From assembly GCA_903927615.1 (NCBI GenBank), contig CAIYNU010000055.1, positions 1 through 64,000 on the forward strand: DNA of 64,000 bases. Direction: 5' to 3'. This DNA is from an uncultured Rhodospirillales bacterium (GTDB taxonomy: Bacteria > Pseudomonadota > Alphaproteobacteria > Azospirillales > Azospirillaceae). Made by a program: the position numbers and the translations under genes. Positions 54,971-64,000 of the stretch are shown one piece after another. The notes under the pieces were generated by a model. That model made no database searches. It saw only the letters and a program-made list of their open reading frames with translations, and had not been told where the DNA came from. Within the stretch, counting starts at the first letter, position 1. Each line of letters begins with the position of its first letter.

Positions 54971-56362
54971 ATGGGTCACGCCAAAGACACTCTGGAGCTT
55001 TCGGACAACCACCCCGACGCCGCCGGCCCGGGACGCTGGGGCTGGCTTAACCGCTGGCTGAACGGCTGGCTTGACGAGATTCGGGCACGACTGAGCCGGC
55101 GTATTCCCACCCCGTCGCCGCAACCGTCGGGCGACGCCCCCCCCAACCCGATCTTGCGCACCGCCACACCGCTGCTGGCTTTGATGCTACGGCTGCCCGA
55201 ACTGCCGCCGCCGGCCAACCCCGACGGTCTGCGCCAGCGGATCATTGCGGCGTTACGCCGCTTCCCGTCGGCCGCCCGGGCAGCCGGAATCGGCCCCGAC
55301 CCGATGCGGGCCGCCCACTTTATCCTGTGCGCCGCCCTCGATGACGTTATTTGCCAAACCGGTTGGGGCCGGCATGGCCGCTGGCTCGAGCGCAGCCTGA
55401 CCCGCACCTTCTACCCCTCGCTGGAGCCCGGCCCCAGCCTGGTCACGTTGCTGGAGCATATCCTGACCGTGCCCGACCCCGCCACCGCCACCGCCCCGTG
55501 GCCCAACCCGCATTTGGACGTGTTGGAGCTGGTCTCGGTCTGCCTGGCCCTGGGATTCGACGGCCGGACCGCGCTCAAAGGCACCGTGGACATCCAGCTT
55601 CTGCGGGACAATGTCCACCTGGCCATCCTGGACACCCGGGGCGAACCGGCCAGCGGGCTGTCCCCATACTGGCAGGGCGTGCCGGCACCGCGACCACCGC
55701 TCAGCGCCCTGGTCCCGGTCTGGGTGACGCTCACTCTGGCCGGTGCGTTGCTGACCGGGCTTTACGTGGTCTTCGCCTTTTCCCTGGGCGGCGATGCCGA
55801 CCGCATCTATCAACGACTGGCCACCCTGTTGCCCGACCGGCCGGCGCTGATCGCCGATCTCGAAGCGCCTTCATCCCCGGCCCGATCCCTGGAGTCCGAC
55901 GTCCCGGCACCATCGGCCCGAACCCGACGCCTGCGGACCGCGCTCGCCCAAGAGATCGCGGCCGGACAACTGGAAATCATCACCACCAACGCCGGGGACG
56001 TGATTCGCATCTCCGGACCCCTGGCCTTCAACCACGCCGGCGATACCCTGACAAACCCGGGTCATGACCTGGCCGAACGCCTGGTGCCGTTACTGGATAC
56101 CGAACCCGGGCGCATTCTGGTGGTCGGTCACACCGACGACGGCTTCGTGCCCAGCTTGCGCTTCGCCTCCAGCGTCGCCCTGACCGAGGCCCAGGCCCGC
56201 GCCCTGGGCCGGGTCCTGGTCGCCCATCTGCGCGAGCCCGAACGGGTCGATATCGAAGGCCGCGCCGATACCGAGCCGCTGCTCCCCAACACCAGCCCCG
56301 CCAACCGCGACCGCAACCGCCGGATCGAGATCGTCCTGGCGCCGGCTGAGGCCCGCCGATGA
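54971..56362 (+). CDS. tssL: Type VI secretion protein TssL with OmpA-like peptidoglycan-binding domain
   Basis: A 463-residue inner-membrane component of the T6SS baseplate-membrane complex. The N-terminal DotU/IcmH region (about 60-260) contains A-A-H-F-I-L-C-A-A-L-D-D-V-I and E-L-V-S-V-C-L-A-L-G-F. One transmembrane helix (W-V-T-L-T-L-A-G-A-L-L-T-G-L) is followed by a C-terminal OmpA domain with V-V-G-H-T-D and N-R-D-R-N-R-R-I-E-I. This extended form anchors to peptidoglycan. The ATG at 54971 fits family length; an upstream in-frame ATG lies at 54821. tssM follows after 16 bases. Confidence 0.92.
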   Translation: MGHAKDTLELSDNHPDAAGPGRWGWLNRWLNGWLDEIRARLSRRIPTPSPQPSGDAPPNPILRTATPLLALMLRLPELPPPANPDGLRQRIIAALRRFPSAARAAGIGPDPMRAAHFILCAALDDVICQTGWGRHGRWLERSLTRTFYPSLEPGPSLVTLLEHILTVPDPATATAPWPNPHLDVLELVSVCLALGFDGRTALKGTVDIQLLRDNVHLAILDTRGEPASGLSPYWQGVPAPRPPLSALVPVWVTLTLAGALLTGLYVVFAFSLGGDADRIYQRLATLLPDRPALIADLEAPSSPARSLESDVPAPSARTRRLRTALAQEIAAGQLEIITTNAGDVIRISGPLAFNHAGDTLTNPGHDLAERLVPLLDTEPGRILVVGHTDDGFVPSLRFASSVALTEAQARALGRVLVAHLREPERVDIEGRADTEPLLPNTSPANRDRNRRIEIVLAPAEARR

Positions 56363-56378
56363 GCGCCAAGGTGCCAGA

Positions 56379-59300
56379 ATGAGCGACCATCGCCGACCGG
56401 GCCGCCCGCCCAAACCGTCGCGAAGCCGGGCGCCGCGACGGCGCGGCCGCCGACGGTGGCTCCGGTTACGGGTCGGGATCGGCCAAACCCTGGAGCAGCT
56501 CCACCTGACCCTGACCAGCCGATGGCTGATCAGTCTTGCGGGCGCCCTCGCCGCCTGCCTGCTGCTCTGGTTCCTGGGGCCGTTGCTGACGCTGGACGGC
56601 CTGCGGCCGTTCGAAGACGCCGAGCCGCGCCTGGCCGGCGTGCTGGGGCTGATGGTCGTCTGGGGCCTGTTCAACCAGATGCGGCAGGTCCGGGAGTCCC
56701 GGGCCAATCGCCGCCTGATCCGCGCCCTGATTACCGCGACCAATGCCGGCATCACCGCGCCGACGGCCCCGCCGGCCCCGTTGCGGCTATCCCAACAGCT
56801 CCTGGCGCACCCGATCCCGGCGGAAGCCGGGGAGCCCGGCGGCATCGGCGGTGCCGAGGTCGAAAGCCTGCGCCACCGGCTGACCGAGGCCCTGGCCACT
56901 TACGGCCACCGCCTGGGCACCTCCTCCCTGCGACGGCTGCCCTGGTATCTGGTGATCGGCGCCCCGGGGGCCGGCAAGACCACCGCCATTGCCCAGTCGG
57001 GACTGACGTTCCCGTTGTCCGACAGTTTCGGCCACCACCCGATCCAGGGCGTGGCTGGCACCCGGACCTGCGACTGGTGGTTCACGTCCGAGGCGGTGCT
57101 GGTGGATACCGCCGGCCGCTACACCACCCAAGATAGCGAAAGGCTGGCGGACGCCGCCGCCTGGCTGGGACTGCTCGACCTGTTGAAGAAGCACCGGCCC
57201 GGCCAACCGGTCAACGGCCTGGTGGTCACGGTCAGCCTGGCCGACCTTGTGACCCAGACCCTGCAAGAGCGCCAGCTCATCGCCGATTCCCTCCACCAAC
57301 GGCTGACCGAAATCGATGAACGGCTGGGCATCCGGTTGCCGGTCTATCTGCTGCTGACCAAGGCCGATCGTCTGGCCGGGTTCTCGGAGTTCTTCGCGGA
57401 CCTGTCCGCCGAGGATCGCCGGCAGGTCTGGGGCGTGACCTTTCAGCCGCAGGAGCCGCCAACCGGTGATCCGCCGACACTGGTCCCTTTGTTCACCCGC
57501 CACTTCGAACACCTGAGCGCCCGCCTGGAACGCTGGATGCTGGAACGGCTTGAAGACGAGCCCGACCCGATGCGGCGGGCGTTGATCGTGAGTTTCCCGC
57601 AACAGATGGCCGCCATCCGGGCGCCCCTGGCCGAGTTTCTGACCCAGGCGTTCCGGCTCTCCAGGCCCGACCTGGTCCCGGCCTCCCACCGACGGCTGAT
57701 GCTGCGCGGCATCTATCTTTCCAGCGCCAAGCGCGAAGGGGCCGCCATCGACGGCCTGGCCGCGGAAATCGTCTCCACCTTCGGTCTTGACCACCCGTTG
57801 CCGCAACCCGATCCCGGTCCCGACGACAACGACAGCTTCTTCCTCGGCCGCCTGTTCGGCGAGGTGGTGTTCGCCGAGGCCCATCTGGCCGGCGACGCCC
57901 CCCAAAGCCCTTCCAACAGCATCTTCCGGCAACGGCAATCGCTGGCCCTGGCCATCCTCGTCGCCAGTTTGGTGCTGGCCGGGCTGTGGAGCCAGGCGTG
58001 GTTCGCCGGCCATCGGCAACTCACCGCCCTGGAAGCAAGTCTCGATAGCGCGGCGGCCTTGCTGCCCGACGCCCTGGAAGGCGGCCCCCGGATCGATCGC
58101 GTCACCGACGGTGACACCACCCGGGTTCTGCCGACCCTCGAGGCCCTGTCGACCGTGCAGACGACCGCCACCACGGCCCAGGCCGACCCGGCACCCTGGG
58201 CGATCGGGCTCGATCAGGGCAACCGGTTGCCCCGGCTGGCCGAAACCATGCGCCACCGCGCGCTGCTCCGGCTGTTTCTGCCCCGACTGATGGTAAGGCT
58301 GGAGCAGGTTCTGGCCGGCACCGCTCCCCCACTGCCCGCCAACCGCCTGTACGACGCGCTCAAGGTCTATCTGATGCTCACGGGGCGAGCATCGCTCGAC
58401 CGTTATGTCGTCACCCAATGGTTTACGCTGGATTGGATCGCGATCCTGCCCGGCCCCGAGCACGAGGGTGAGCGTCGCCAACTGGTCAATCATCTGGGAA
58501 CGCTGCTCGAAGCCGGACTCCCGGCCGACGCCGCCATCGCCTCCGGCCCGGTGGTGGCCGAAGCCCGGCGACGGTTGGCCGGCTATCCACTGGCCGACCG
58601 CGGCACCCTGCTCATGCGGGCCGCGCCGGAATTGCGCGCCCTGCCCGGCTGGCACCTGTCCGACCATGCCGGCGCCGCGGTCGCCAAGGTGCTGACCCGA
58701 CGCTCGGGACAGGCGCTGTCGGAACCGATCCCGGGTCTCTACACCCGGGACGGTTGCCTCCAGGCAGTCCTGCCGGCGATCGCGCAGGTGGCCAGGGACC
58801 TGGCTCAGGAAGGCTGGGTGTTGGGCCTGCCCGCCGATGCCGACGCCACCGCGGCCTTGACCCAGCAGTTACGCCGGGACATCGCCGCCCGCTATTTCGA
58901 CGACTACGCTCACCAGTGGCAAGGGTTACTCGGCGACCTGACCCTGGCCCCCACCGGAACGTTGCGGGAGTTGTCGCCGGTACTGGCCGCCGCCTCGGGT
59001 CCGGAGTCGCCGCTGCCGGCCCTGATTGCCGCCGTGGCGGCCGAGACCGGTTTTCCGCCGCCCCCATCGCCAAGCCCCCCAGCCAAAGCCGGTCCCACCA
59101 CCGCCGGCATGTTGGGATTGACCACCGGCACCACGGTTGTTACGTCAATTCAACCGCTCGCCGGCCATGGCGACCCCGGTTGGTGGGCACCGGCCGCCGC
59201 CGATCTGGGCCGGCGTTTCGCCGCGGTGCAGGCTCTTGCGCACCCGGGCACCGCCGACGGCCATCCGGCCGCCCTGACTGCCGCGGTGACGTCATTGGCT

Positions 59301-59492
59301 GCGTTGCAACAAGCCCTGGCCCACTGGACCACCACCAACGCGGAACGGGATGCCGGAACCGAGGTTCGCCATGCCGCCGACCGGGTCCGGGATCAGGCGG
59401 CAACCCTGCCGGCGCCCATCGCGGGCTGGGTCGCCGGTCTTGGCGAAGCGGCTTACCACGTCCTCCTGCTTGGCCCCGGAGGCCCTCCATGA
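56379..59492 (+). CDS. tssM: Type VI secretion membrane ATPase TssM (IcmF)
   Basis: A 1037-residue inner-membrane protein of the T6SS membrane complex. Two N-terminal helices (about 51-72 and 86-100) precede the cytoplasmic NTPase-like domain, with Walker A G-A-P-G-A-G-K-T at 194-201 and D-T-A-G-R-Y as Walker B-like. A third helix lies near 525-545 (A-I-L-V-A-S-L-V-L-A-G-L-W). The periplasmic remainder of about 490 residues is shorter than in many relatives (1100-1250 total), mainly at the C-terminal beta domain. It binds TssL and TssJ. The stop overlaps the tagF start. Confidence 0.94.
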   Translation: MSDHRRPGRPPKPSRSRAPRRRGRRRWLRLRVGIGQTLEQLHLTLTSRWLISLAGALAACLLLWFLGPLLTLDGLRPFEDAEPRLAGVLGLMVVWGLFNQMRQVRESRANRRLIRALITATNAGITAPTAPPAPLRLSQQLLAHPIPAEAGEPGGIGGAEVESLRHRLTEALATYGHRLGTSSLRRLPWYLVIGAPGAGKTTAIAQSGLTFPLSDSFGHHPIQGVAGTRTCDWWFTSEAVLVDTAGRYTTQDSERLADAAAWLGLLDLLKKHRPGQPVNGLVVTVSLADLVTQTLQERQLIADSLHQRLTEIDERLGIRLPVYLLLTKADRLAGFSEFFADLSAEDRRQVWGVTFQPQEPPTGDPPTLVPLFTRHFEHLSARLERWMLERLEDEPDPMRRALIVSFPQQMAAIRAPLAEFLTQAFRLSRPDLVPASHRRLMLRGIYLSSAKREGAAIDGLAAEIVSTFGLDHPLPQPDPGPDDNDSFFLGRLFGEVVFAEAHLAGDAPQSPSNSIFRQRQSLALAILVASLVLAGLWSQAWFAGHRQLTALEASLDSAAALLPDALEGGPRIDRVTDGDTTRVLPTLEALSTVQTTATTAQADPAPWAIGLDQGNRLPRLAETMRHRALLRLFLPRLMVRLEQVLAGTAPPLPANRLYDALKVYLMLTGRASLDRYVVTQWFTLDWIAILPGPEHEGERRQLVNHLGTLLEAGLPADAAIASGPVVAEARRRLAGYPLADRGTLLMRAAPELRALPGWHLSDHAGAAVAKVLTRRSGQALSEPIPGLYTRDGCLQAVLPAIAQVARDLAQEGWVLGLPADADATAALTQQLRRDIAARYFDDYAHQWQGLLGDLTLAPTGTLRELSPVLAAASGPESPLPALIAAVAAETGFPPPPSPSPPAKAGPTTAGMLGLTTGTTVVTSIQPLAGHGDPGWWAPAAADLGRRFAAVQALAHPGTADGHPAALTAAVTSLAALQQALAHWTTTNAERDAGTEVRHAADRVRDQAATLPAPIAGWVAGLGEAAYHVLLLGPGGPP

Positions 59493-60235
59493 ACCAGCAC
59501 GCCCCCACCACCCCGGCCTTCGGCCCCGGTTTCTTCGGCAAACTGCCGTCCTACGGCGATTATGTGGCCCGGGCCCTGCCCGCATCCTTCCTCACCCCAT
59601 GGGAAGAGTGGCTTCAGGGGGTCTGGCAATCCGGCTGGGACCGGTTCGGCCACGTCTGGCCGTCACTGGTCGGCGAGGGGCCGGTCTGGCGCTTTGCCCT
59701 TGAAGCCGAGGTTTGCGGTCCTCATCCGGTCGCCGGCCTGCTGATGCCCAGCACCGACCGGTTGGGCCGGGTCTACCCCTTTTGTCTGGTCACCGCGGTC
59801 CCCAGCCGCACCGACCCTGCCGCCCTGCCGGTGAGCGCCAGCACTTGGTACGGCCAGGCCGAATCCCTCCTCCGCCGGGCCCTCACCCCGAACCTGGATC
59901 TCGATGACTTTGCGGCGCAAGTGTCCGACCTCGGCCCCCCCGAGCGCCGCGGCCCGGCACCGACGCTGGCCTGCTCGGGCCCCGGCTGGCACGTCGCCCT
60001 GGACCCCAACCAACCCCCGGCCCTCTCCTACCCCGCCCTGGTCCACGAACTGGCCGCCACCTTGCCCCAACGCTACAGCCTGTGGTGGACCCTCGGCACC
60101 GGCCGGGTCGCGCCCTCCCTGACCGTCTGTGACGGCCTGCCCCATCAACAGGCCGTCACCGCCTTCTTTGATGGCGCCTGGGACTATTGGGGCTGGAGCA
60201 ATGCCGATGCGGTCTATCCCGAGGATGTGGATTGA
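59489..60235 (+). CDS. tagF: Type VI secretion accessory protein TagF/ImpM
   Basis: A 248-residue cytoplasmic protein whose ATG overlaps the tssM stop (ATGA). The family signature G-F-F-G-K-L-P-S-Y-G-D-Y-V-A-R and W-E-E-W-L-Q are at the start; G-P-V-W-R-F and G-R-V-Y-P-F-C-L follow. TagF represses T6SS post-translationally in Pseudomonas. A repeat-rich gene converges 3 bases from its end. The remaining tss genes are not in this window. Confidence 0.92.
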   Translation: MNQHAPTTPAFGPGFFGKLPSYGDYVARALPASFLTPWEEWLQGVWQSGWDRFGHVWPSLVGEGPVWRFALEAEVCGPHPVAGLLMPSTDRLGRVYPFCLVTAVPSRTDPAALPVSASTWYGQAESLLRRALTPNLDLDDFAAQVSDLGPPERRGPAPTLACSGPGWHVALDPNQPPALSYPALVHELAATLPQRYSLWWTLGTGRVAPSLTVCDGLPHQQAVTAFFDGAWDYWGWSNADAVYPEDVD

Positions 60236-60238
60236 TCG

Positions 60239-61090
60239 TCACCAGACCTTGGCTTGAAACTTGCCGTCGTTGAGAATGGTCACGACGTCGCCGCTCTGGC
60301 CCATCACGAACAGGCCCTTCTGATAGGCATAGCGGGCCACATTATCATCAAAGAGAATCCCGGCGATCGCGCCCAGCAGCTTGTAGTCGCCATATTGCGG
60401 AAAAATCTCCTTGAACACCGACAAGCGGTCCAAATGGTCGTCGATATGGGCGATTCTAGGCCTGGTCTTGACCTCGATGGCCACCACATGATCGGTGTTG
60501 ACCACCAGGATATCGACCTCGGTAGCGCGGCCGTTGCGTTCACCCTGGACGTTGCGGGCAACGAAGTGAACCGGGATGCCGCGGGCGGCAAACAGGCGTT
60601 TGGCCGCCGGGACCACCAGTTCCTCGGCAAACTCCCCAACCTGATTCGAAAAATGCCCCATCTGCCGCGACAGTTGCCGCAAAGCCGCCTCGGTTTCCGC
60701 ATGGCGACGGATGGCGATCTGGTCATTCGCCTTGATCTGCTCGTCGGTTGCCTTGAACTGTTCCTTGAGTTCCTCATTGTTACGCGCTATCCGCTCGTCG
60801 GTCGCCTTGAACCGTTCCTTGAGTTCCTCATTGTTACGCGCCATCTGCTCGTCGGTCGCCTTGAACCGTTCCTTGAGTTCCTCATTGATACGCGCTATCC
60901 GCTCGTCGGTCGCCTTGAACCGTTCCTTGAGTTCCTCATTGGTACGCGCTATCCGCTCGTCGGTCGCCTTGAACCGTTCCTTGAGTTCCTCATTGATACG
61001 CGCCATCTGCTCGTCGGTCGCCTTGAACAACCGCCAGACGTCATCAAGGGTCACTGTCGCCGTCATCGCCTCACCCGTTTCATCAGCCAT
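60239..61090 (-). CDS. Repeat coiled-coil protein with PD-(D/E)xK-like C-terminal domain (DUF3782-like)
   Basis: A 283-residue protein from the ATG at 61090; ATGs at 61066 and a GTG at 61099 are alternatives. Residues about 20-125 are five to six 20-residue units of the form E-R-F-K-A-T-D-E-R-I-A-R-x-N-E-E-L-K, encoded by near-identical 60-base repeats, predicting a long coiled coil. The C-terminal 150 residues contain E-V-D-I-L-V-V-N-T-D-H-V-V-A-I-E-V-K-T-R, the D...E-x-K arrangement of restriction-like nucleases. DUF3782 proteins have this make-up and unknown function. It converges on tagF. Confidence 0.8.
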   Translation of the reverse strand: MADETGEAMTATVTLDDVWRLFKATDEQMARINEELKERFKATDERIARTNEELKERFKATDERIARINEELKERFKATDEQMARNNEELKERFKATDERIARNNEELKEQFKATDEQIKANDQIAIRRHAETEAALRQLSRQMGHFSNQVGEFAEELVVPAAKRLFAARGIPVHFVARNVQGERNGRATEVDILVVNTDHVVAIEVKTRPRIAHIDDHLDRLSVFKEIFPQYGDYKLLGAIAGILFDDNVARYAYQKGLFVMGQSGDVVTILNDGKFQAKVW

Positions 61091-61207
61091 TACCGACACC
61101 CCATTTTATCGCATGCCGGTCGCCACTGTCACCGGTACGGCCGGTTTTAACGATCGGCGATACTTTCCCGATGCCCGCCCCAAGCGCCGGTAACTGTCCC
61201 GGCCGGA

Positions 61208-62311
61208 TCACCGCTCATCGTCCGGTTCCGCGGCCATGCCGTTTTCCCCTGCGGCATGGCGGATCAACTTCCGCATCACCGAGGGCAACGCCTGCCCGGC
61301 AAGCTGCGTCACCGGGACCCAGAAACCGTCGGCACCGGTGACGGCGCCGGGACCGGCCACCCGGGCGGCGACCATGGTCAATTCCAGGTGAAAATGGGTA
61401 AAGGTGTGGCGAACTATGCCCGGCAGCGGTCGCCAGGCCGCTTGAACCGGGGCCTGGTCGGCGATGGCCACCCGGTCGGGCGGTGCCTGGGTCCCCCAGA
61501 CGGTGGACGGCAGTTCGACCATCCCGCCGAGCAAGCCTTTGTCCGCACGACGACGGAGCAGCACCGCGCCCTCGCCGTCCTCCAGCCAATAGGCGACGCC
61601 GCGGCGAGTCGGCCGCTCGGCCTTGGCGGCCCGCCGCGGCAGATCCTGGGCCACCCCGGCGGCGGCGGCCGCACAGGCTCCGACCAACGGACAGACGAGG
61701 CAACGGGGACGGCGCGGGGTGCAAACGGTGGCGCCCAAATCCATCATGGCCTGGGCGAAATCGCCGCACCCGTGCTCCGGCGTCAAGGTCGCCGCCAGCT
61801 CCCGCAGGTGCGGCTTAACCGCCGGCAGAGGCTCGGCCACGGCAAACAGCCGGGCCACCACCCGTTCGACATTACCATCGACCACCGTCGCATGGCGCCC
61901 GAAAGCAATGGCGGCGATGGCCGCCGCGGTGTAAACGCCGATCCCGGGCAGGGTCCGCAATTCCGCCTCGGTATCAGGAAACCGGCCGCCCGGCCGCCCG
62001 GCCACCGCCCGGGCGCAGGCATGGAGATTGCGGGCGCGGGCGTAATAGCCAAGCCCGGCCCAAGCCCGCAACACCGTGTCGAGATCGGCGGCGGCCAGGG
62101 CGCCAACCGTGGGCCAGGCCTCGATAAAACGTTCGAAATAGGGAATGACCGCCGCCACCGTCGTCTGCTGGAGCATGATCTCGGACAGCCAGACTCGATA
62201 AGGGTCACCGGCCTCCCCGGACTCCGCCCGCCACGGTAACGACCGATGCCCGCGCCGATACCAGGCCAGCATCATCGCGGCGCAGTGTGTCATGGTCCCG
62301 CTCATGGCCAT
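61208..62311 (-). CDS. mutY: A/G-specific adenine glycosylase
   Basis: A 367-residue enzyme that removes adenine opposite 8-oxoguanine. The helix-hairpin-helix reads L-P-G-I-G-V-Y-T-A-A-A-I, the catalytic aspartate is in V-V-D-G-N-V-E-R-V, and the iron-sulfur cluster ligands are C-T-P-R-R-P-R-C-L-V-C-P-L-V-G-A-C. A C-terminal Nudix-like domain (about 235-360) recognises 8-oxoG, with T-F-T-H-F-H-L-E. Starts at 62311, 62305 and 62293 are possible. The longer frame to 63073 opposes two other genes and is not real. Confidence 0.96.
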   Translation of the reverse strand: MAMSGTMTHCAAMMLAWYRRGHRSLPWRAESGEAGDPYRVWLSEIMLQQTTVAAVIPYFERFIEAWPTVGALAAADLDTVLRAWAGLGYYARARNLHACARAVAGRPGGRFPDTEAELRTLPGIGVYTAAAIAAIAFGRHATVVDGNVERVVARLFAVAEPLPAVKPHLRELAATLTPEHGCGDFAQAMMDLGATVCTPRRPRCLVCPLVGACAAAAAGVAQDLPRRAAKAERPTRRGVAYWLEDGEGAVLLRRRADKGLLGGMVELPSTVWGTQAPPDRVAIADQAPVQAAWRPLPGIVRHTFTHFHLELTMVAARVAGPGAVTGADGFWVPVTQLAGQALPSVMRKLIRHAAGENGMAAEPDDER

Positions 62312-62359
62312 CCCCACCCTCTGCCGCCGGAAAAACGCGCGCCGCCGGCGCCGGCGGGC

Positions 62360-62905
62360 ATGTCCTGGCTCGACTTCGCCCTCCCAGCATGGCAGCTTGC
62401 GCCCGGCACATCGCGCTGGAGACAATTGATGAACGTCGAGTGGGTCGAAGGGGACATCGCCGGGGGCAAAGGCGCTTTCGGAGTCATGGATAGCGGGCTT
62501 ACGATTGCAATCTTCCGGCAGCGCGACGGCTCGGTCTGGTTTACCGCCGCCCTTCCGCAAAGTTCCCTGACATACGACCCTTACCGTATGCCGATTCTGT
62601 GGATCGACGATACCATCGTCTGCGATGCCGGGGAAACCGCCGAACTCACCCGTCACGCCGAACGTCAGGCCACCAACGATCCGGCCAGTTTCTTCCCCTA
62701 CCATATGGTCGGCGACACCGTGGTCGGCTTCCGCCTGTGGCATGGCCTGGAAACCGAGGGTCTTGGCTGTATCCGCGCCTTTCTCGACGGCGGCAAGCTG
62801 ACCGTCCGATATTTCGTCCGGCCCCACGATTCGATCGACGTTACGGTGCGGTTGGTCGGCCTCGCCCCGTTGTTGCGGCAGACCCTCGGCCTCACCTATC
62901 CTTGA
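62360..62905 (+). CDS. Hypothetical protein, divergent from mutY
   Basis: A 181-residue protein from the ATG at 62360. It is tryptophan-rich and mostly beta-strand: E-W-V-E-G-D-I-A-G-G-K-G-A-F-G-V-M, D-G-S-V-W-F-T-A-A-L, T-V-R-Y-F-V-R-P-H-D and V-T-V-R-L-V-G-L. No signal peptide or membrane helix, and no family recognised. Codon use matches the neighbours. It shares a 48-base divergent promoter space with mutY and precedes a DUF721 gene by 31 bases. Confidence 0.65.
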   Translation: MSWLDFALPAWQLAPGTSRWRQLMNVEWVEGDIAGGKGAFGVMDSGLTIAIFRQRDGSVWFTAALPQSSLTYDPYRMPILWIDDTIVCDAGETAELTRHAERQATNDPASFFPYHMVGDTVVGFRLWHGLETEGLGCIRAFLDGGKLTVRYFVRPHDSIDVTVRLVGLAPLLRQTLGLTYP

Positions 62906-62936
62906 CCCCATCCTCGGAAGGAGGAAGACCGCCATC

Positions 62937-63527
62937 ATGGCCGGTCCTCGGACGTTTGCGGGCATCCTCCCGGCCGTCACCAGCCAGGCACTGGGGCGGC
63001 GGGGAATGGCTTTCGGCAGCCTGTTCGCAGAATGGATCAGCGTCGTCGGCGACCATCTGGGCAGCAACACCATCCCGATCCGGATCGTCTTCCCCCGGGG
63101 ACGACGTGAAGACGCGGTGCTTTATCTGCACGCCTACAGCGCCGTGGCCCTGGAGATCCAGCACCTCGCGCCCCAGATGATCGAGCGCATCAACAGCTTT
63201 TTCGGTTACCAGGCCGTCGGCAAGCTGAAAGTAACCCAAATCCATCGCCTCCCCGGGTCACACGCCCCCCCTCGCTTCCGGCGGCTCTCGGCCGCCGAAA
63301 TCGCGGCCATCGAGGCCGCCACCGGCAAGATTCCCGACCAGGACCTGGCCCGCACCCTCACCAGCTTCGGCATCACCCTGACCGCCCGGGTGGAAGAGCG
63401 CCCCCCCTGGGCGCCGCCGGTGCCGCCCGCACCGGCCTCATCAGACCCTGCCAACCGCACCCAAACCAGGGAGAGGTATTGGTCTTTAAGGCCGCTGGAA
63501 AAACCCCCGTGGAAGCTGTTAGGGTAG
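62937..63527 (+). CDS. DUF721 family protein (DciA-like)
   Basis: A 196-residue protein with GGAAGGAGGAAG about 10 bases upstream. The core (about 15-105) is the DUF721/DciA KH-like fold: [32 protein letters not shown] and [13 protein letters not shown]. DciA loads the replicative helicase in bacteria without DnaC. In alphaproteobacteria this gene commonly lies next to mutY, as here. The C-terminal 70 residues are proline-rich and variable. Confidence 0.85.
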   Translation: MAGPRTFAGILPAVTSQALGRRGMAFGSLFAEWISVVGDHLGSNTIPIRIVFPRGRREDAVLYLHAYSAVALEIQHLAPQMIERINSFFGYQAVGKLKVTQIHRLPGSHAPPRFRRLSAAEIAAIEAATGKIPDQDLARTLTSFGITLTARVEERPPWAPPVPPAPASSDPANRTQTRERYWSLRPLEKPPWKLLG

Positions 63528-63559
63528 GATGGGAATCGGGTTGGCCGTCGGGGTCCGGG

Positions 63560-64000
63560 ATGCTGCTGCTTATCGATAACTACGACAGTTTCACCTATAA
63601 TCTGTACCATTTTCTGGGCGAATTGCGCGCCGAGATCGTGGTCAGGCGCAATGATGCGCTCACGGTCGAGGAGGCACTGGCCATGCGCCCCGACGGCATC
63701 GTGCTGTCGCCGGGCCCCTGCGATCCGGACCGGGCCGGTATCTGCCTGCCTTTGATCAAGGCCGCGGTGGCCCGGCGGTTGCCGCTGCTGGGGGTGTGCC
63801 TTGGCCATCAGGCCATTGGCCAGACCTTTGGGGGCCGGGTGGTGCGGGCGCCGGTGCCGATGCACGGCAAGGTCGGCGTCATGACCCACCGGGGCCACGG
63901 GTTGCTGGCCGGTCTGCCGTCGCCGTTCAAGGCCACCCGTTATCATTCCCTGATCGTCGAACGGGACAGCCTGCCGACCTGCCTGGACATCACGGCCGAG
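63560..64000 (+). CDS. trpG: Anthranilate/aminodeoxychorismate synthase glutaminase subunit, partial
   Basis: 147 residues are present before the window ends. The class I glutamine amidotransferase motifs are [20 protein letters not shown] and G-V-C-L-G-H-Q-A with the catalytic cysteine at about 80; the final histidine-glutamate pair would lie beyond the edge. It supplies ammonia from glutamine for tryptophan or folate synthesis; TrpG and PabA cannot be told apart without the partner gene. TCCGGG precedes the ATG. Confidence 0.92.
   Translation, partial: MLLLIDNYDSFTYNLYHFLGELRAEIVVRRNDALTVEEALAMRPDGIVLSPGPCDPDRAGICLPLIKAAVARRLPLLGVCLGHQAIGQTFGGRVVRAPVPMHGKVGVMTHRGHGLLAGLPSPFKATRYHSLIVERDSLPTCLDITAE

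Noticed and set aside
56787-58667. 626-residue minus-strand frame opposite tssM
   Set aside because: Antisense to TssM with glutamine/glycine-rich shadow composition.

Overview
The window reads as chromosomal DNA of a high-GC alphaproteobacterium, most likely Rhodospirillales (Magnetospirillum/Rhodospirillum-like). This is inferred from gene content: a phasin, a K+-independent proton-pumping pyrophosphatase behind nusB-thiL-fliL-like, a RibBA with a decayed GTP cyclohydrolase half, an RpoH-type sigma factor, a NIT-CZB chemoreceptor and many c-di-GMP proteins. No rRNA, tRNA or CRISPR array was found.

Region 1 (1-8.8 kb) is a mobile, defence-like island. It begins with the tail of an IS5-type transposase and a small serine resolvase with an inverted-repeat res-like site. 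Next come a TacA/TacT (DUF1778/GNAT) toxin-antitoxin pair with a clear promoter and a frameshifted resolvase remnant. Then come two large single-gene candidate defence proteins: an archaeo-eukaryotic primase fused to an SF2 helicase (2.1-4.7 kb), and a 1046-residue SIR2-STAND-TPR-cold-shock protein (5.3-8.4 kb, minus). The SIR2 gene lies between two copies of a degenerate direct repeat. It is the best candidate for an undescribed system.

Region 2 (8.8-24 kb) mixes broken and intact accessory genes. Broken ones are a LigB-type dioxygenase tail, an exported stub, an FMN-dependent glutamate-synthase-like protein cut at 60-70% of its length, and a lipocalin with two frameshifts. Intact ones are an FMN reductase, photolyase, a sensor kinase coupled to a PAS-GAF-PAS-EAL protein, an M48 protease, an EAL protein, RpoH, a MYG1-type hydrolase, a phasin with a strong terminator, a membrane protein and an AIM24-type protein.

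Region 3 (24-44.4 kb) is mostly core. It has a chemoreceptor, a large membrane protein, a heptad-repeat coiled-coil protein, the cell-shape operon mreB-mreC-mreD-mrdA (minus), leuA, a second repeat-rich coiled-coil protein, and the co-directional block ribE-ribBA-ribH-nusB-thiL-fliL-like-hppA. Overlapping stop/start codons link much of that block, and a row of hairpins ends it.

Region 4 (44.7-52.2 kb) is signalling: a hemerythrin, a lysophospholipase-like hydrolase, and an operon of two periplasmic solute-binding proteins, a hybrid histidine kinase and an HD-GYP response regulator. Every c-di-GMP enzyme seen in the window is of the degrading type (EAL or HD-GYP); no GGDEF domain was found.

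Region 5 (52.2-64 kb) holds DNA repair and metabolism genes (nth, an Ada/Ogt-like methyltransferase next to a GATGAC hexamer repeat, dapB, mutY), a short type VI secretion cluster (tssL-tssM-tagF), a third repeat-rich coiled-coil protein with a nuclease-like tail, a DUF721/DciA-like protein and the start of trpG/pabA at the window edge.
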